Source: Bin80 sp964291275 (lineage in GTDB: Bacteria; Bacteroidota; Rhodothermia; Rhodothermales; Bin80). From it: DNA of 64,000 bases. Below the pieces are notes generated by a model. The model was given only the letters and a program-made list of their open reading frames with translations. It was not told the DNA's origin and did no database searches. The position numbers and the translations under genes are program-made. The stretch is from assembly GCA_964291275.2 (NCBI GenBank), contig OZ219799.1, positions 2,666,001-2,730,000 on the forward strand, written 5' to 3'. Below are positions 63,001 to 64,000 of the stretch, in pieces (positions within the stretch are counted from its first letter, which is position 1; each line of letters opens with the position of its first letter).

Positions 63001-64000
63001 TTGAGAATAATTTTGAGCGAGACCTGGCGAGGTTACGTTCTGACCTTTCTGAGAAATTTTTTGACCTCCTAGATGGATATACGGCGGCATCCAATATTGA
63101 ATCATCGGATGGAGAGATTATTGTGTTGAAAGGGGCGAAAATTCTTGAGTCAAGCTTTAAGGATGTGCAAGTACACGAGATCAATCCAAAATTCTCGGTA
63201 GAGGGGGCGGCTGCGGTAAATCGAAACTTGGGCAAGCTGTTCATGAACTTTGACGCAGCTGTTGCCAGGATTGACGCAAAGTTCAAACGTGGGCGCCATC
63301 GTGCACAAATGGGTGATGAGCTCTCACCGGGGATTGTGCAGTTAGCGAAAGTTGCTGTTGCTAAAAAACGCAAGATTCAGGTAGGGGATAAAATGGCGGG
63401 GCGGCACGGTAACAAAGGTGTCGTTGCACGCATTGTACCTGTTGAAGACATGCCATTTCTTGCGGACGGTACGCCGGTTGACATTGTACTCAACCCCCTG
63501 GGTGTACCCTCCCGAATGAATCTCGGCCAGATCTACGAAACGCTTCTTGGCTGGGCCGGTGCCAGGTTGGGCAAACGGTTTGCTACGCCAAGCTTCGACG
63601 GTCCGACAATGGATGATCTCACCGAAGCCATGGAGGAGGCGGGGTTGCCGGTAGATGGCAGGGCACAACTCCATGACGGATTAACGGGAGAACCGTTTGA
63701 TCAAAAGACTACGGTTGGACAAATTTATATGTTGAAGCTGAGTCACTTGGTTGACGATAAGATTCACGCCCGGTCAATTGGACCGTACAGTCTGATCACC
63801 CAACAGCCCTTGGGGGGTAAAGCACAGTTCGGTGGGCAGAGACTCGGTGAAATGGAGGTATGGGCAATGTATGCTTATGGAGCTTCGAATGTGCTGAGAG
63901 AGATGCTCACTGTCAAAAGTGACGATGTGCAGGGGCGCTCCAAGACATATGAATGTATCGTTAAAGGGGAGAATATGCCAGCGGCCGGTACTCCGGAGAG
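60054..64000 (+). CDS. rpoB: DNA-directed RNA polymerase subunit beta (3' end beyond window)
   Basis: 1315 codons are visible from the ATG at 60054 (MSKKNGQHVARTNFARSRS). Landmarks in order: GSFVINGAERVVVSQLHRSPG, the rifampicin region FFGTNQLSQFMDQTNPLAEL and HKRRMSALGPGG, IGLISSL, the catalytic stretch RGYNFEDAIVLSERL, KVAVAKKRKIQVGDKMAGRHGNK (shown in part) and QQPLGGKAQFGGQR near the end. An insertion at about residues 258-330 holds repeated acidic E-T-G units, within the known lineage-specific insertion zone. rplL lies 86 bp upstream. Confidence 0.97.
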   Translation, partial: MSKKNGQHVARTNFARSRSVLDYPDFLDVQLGSYEDFVQAKLPPDQRSDEKGLQRIFKNHFPIEDTKGRYILEFFEYSLGAPKHTIEECLAQGLHYAIPVKARLRLSANDDDDEDEADETVEQEVYLGDLPAMTERGSFVINGAERVVVSQLHRSPGVFFGQAVHANGTRLYSARIIPIRGSWIEFSTDVQNVIWAYIDRKRKMPVTTLLRALGFSETDEIIRLFNLAKGVSARIQHHFQRAIGGRLAFDVVKPVTPVRDLDSETGEFLGAYIEQETGVAIDIKTQEADDYVEILDKQTGELIEGLDKETGDPVEYINESTGEVVEERVINRILLPADHVITEDDWEILHQYEVGRVYVLHEESADLLDTSALVKTLRRDPSSNQEEALKELYRVLRDAEPPDSDAAKNILDRLIFSEKRYDLGAVGRYRINKRLGLRVPEETVTLTQEDIVAIISKLLELRSGRSGLDDIDHLSNRRVRTVGEQLGLQFSLGLARMARTIRERMNARDADSLTPQDLVNAKTISSVINTFFGTNQLSQFMDQTNPLAELTHKRRMSALGPGGLTRERAGFEVRDVHYTHYGRLCPIETPEGPNIGLISSLCVHGRINHFGFIETPYRVVKDGKVTDSIVYLSAEEEDDAVIAQANALIDDEGNFLDNLVRCRYRGEVPSERPERIQFMDISPNQIVSPSASIIPFLEHDDANRALMGSNMQRQAVPLLRAEAPIVGTGMEGRVARDSRAALVAEGKGVVEYVDAKRIIIRYNQSHVARKLAFEEPVKEYLLTKFRRTNQDTCINQKPIVEVGQKVSEGTVLTDGFSTEKGELALGKNVLVAFMPWRGYNFEDAIVLSERLVAEDVFTSVHIESFDLQVRETKRGQEELTREIPNVSVESTKDLDERGIIRMGAEVKAGDIIVGKITPKGETDPTPEEKLLRAIFGDKAGDVKDASLKAPPGMKGVVIDTQLFSRRNSDPESKKREHQQLAIIENNFERDLARLRSDLSEKFFDLLDGYTAASNIESSDGEIIVLKGAKILESSFKDVQVHEINPKFSVEGAAAVNRNLGKLFMNFDAAVARIDAKFKRGRHRAQMGDELSPGIVQLAKVAVAKKRKIQVGDKMAGRHGNKGVVARIVPVEDMPFLADGTPVDIVLNPLGVPSRMNLGQIYETLLGWAGARLGKRFATPSFDGPTMDDLTEAMEEAGLPVDGRAQLHDGLTGEPFDQKTTVGQIYMLKLSHLVDDKIHARSIGPYSLITQQPLGGKAQFGGQRLGEMEVWAMYAYGASNVLREMLTVKSDDVQGRSKTYECIVKGENMPAAGTPE

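Overview
The window is a 64 kb piece of a bacterial chromosome, most likely from the Bacteroidota/Rhodothermota/Balneolota side of the tree. Three things point there: a giant surface protein ending in a T9SS-type sorting domain, lipoprotein-like genes resembling DUF4296 and DUF4837, and a DUF4293-like membrane protein. Core genes (trp operon, queA-ispD-ispF, tRNA-tuf-secE-nusG-rplKAJL-rpoB) look intact. They are separated by a very heavy load of insertion sequences, many nested, together with frameshifted or truncated host genes. This is the pattern of a genome in an active phase of IS expansion and gene decay, as in a recently host-restricted or bottlenecked lineage (inference).

Layout. 1-1727: recA cut in two by an ISL3 element. 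1835-2656: short-chain dehydrogenase. 3584-6176: tdh-kbl (threonine to glycine plus acetyl-CoA) followed by a decayed PotB-like permease fragment, possibly horizontally acquired. 6177-11759: two tandem copies of a CTAG-targeting DDE element, the second carrying a nested ISL3. 11756-22386: one large secreted protein gene broken by an IS110-type element and by an ISL3 that itself holds an ORF-less group II intron and an IS1182-like element with its own group II intron. 23109-25420: an IS256-like element with two genes, one a catalytically dead relative of the transposase. 25550-27363: DUF4293-like gene split by ISL3. 27326-37913: a minus-strand block with GT2, DUF4296-like, DUF4837-like and trpA-B-F-C-D-G, trpS, a small unknown gene and trpE. 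38040-39312: a TnpB gene inside an element with terminal inverted repeats and an 8-bp target duplication. 39364-40769: ISL3 inserted two to five codons into a VKOR-DsbA fusion gene. 41964-46058: frameshifted transketolase, a small secreted protein, and an amidase. 46687-52100: second copy of the IS1182-like element plus intron, with a further IS inside it. 52225-64000: queA, ispD, ispF, DedA, four tRNAs, tuf, tRNA-Trp, secE, nusG, rplK, rplA, rplJ, rplL and the first part of rpoB.

Insertion boundaries were resolved by eye from inverted repeats and target duplications. Five full ISL3 copies each have an 8-bp duplication (AAAGTTGT, ATATTAAA, CATTTTGT, CTACTATC, TATTTATT). The IS256-like element has ACAATCGA, the TnpB element ATTCATTA, the two IS1182-like copies CCAT and GTAG, the ISNCY-like element TATGTA, and the tandem elements CTAG. 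These let the ancestral genes be rebuilt: recA, the surface protein, the DUF4293 gene and the VKOR-DsbA gene all read through once an element and one duplication are removed.

The most notable points are loss of recA, the two-gene IS256-like element with a dead transposase paralogue, the TnpB element with DDE-type ends, and a group II intron that has travelled inside an IS although it sits antisense to the transposase and separates it from its likely ribosome binding site.
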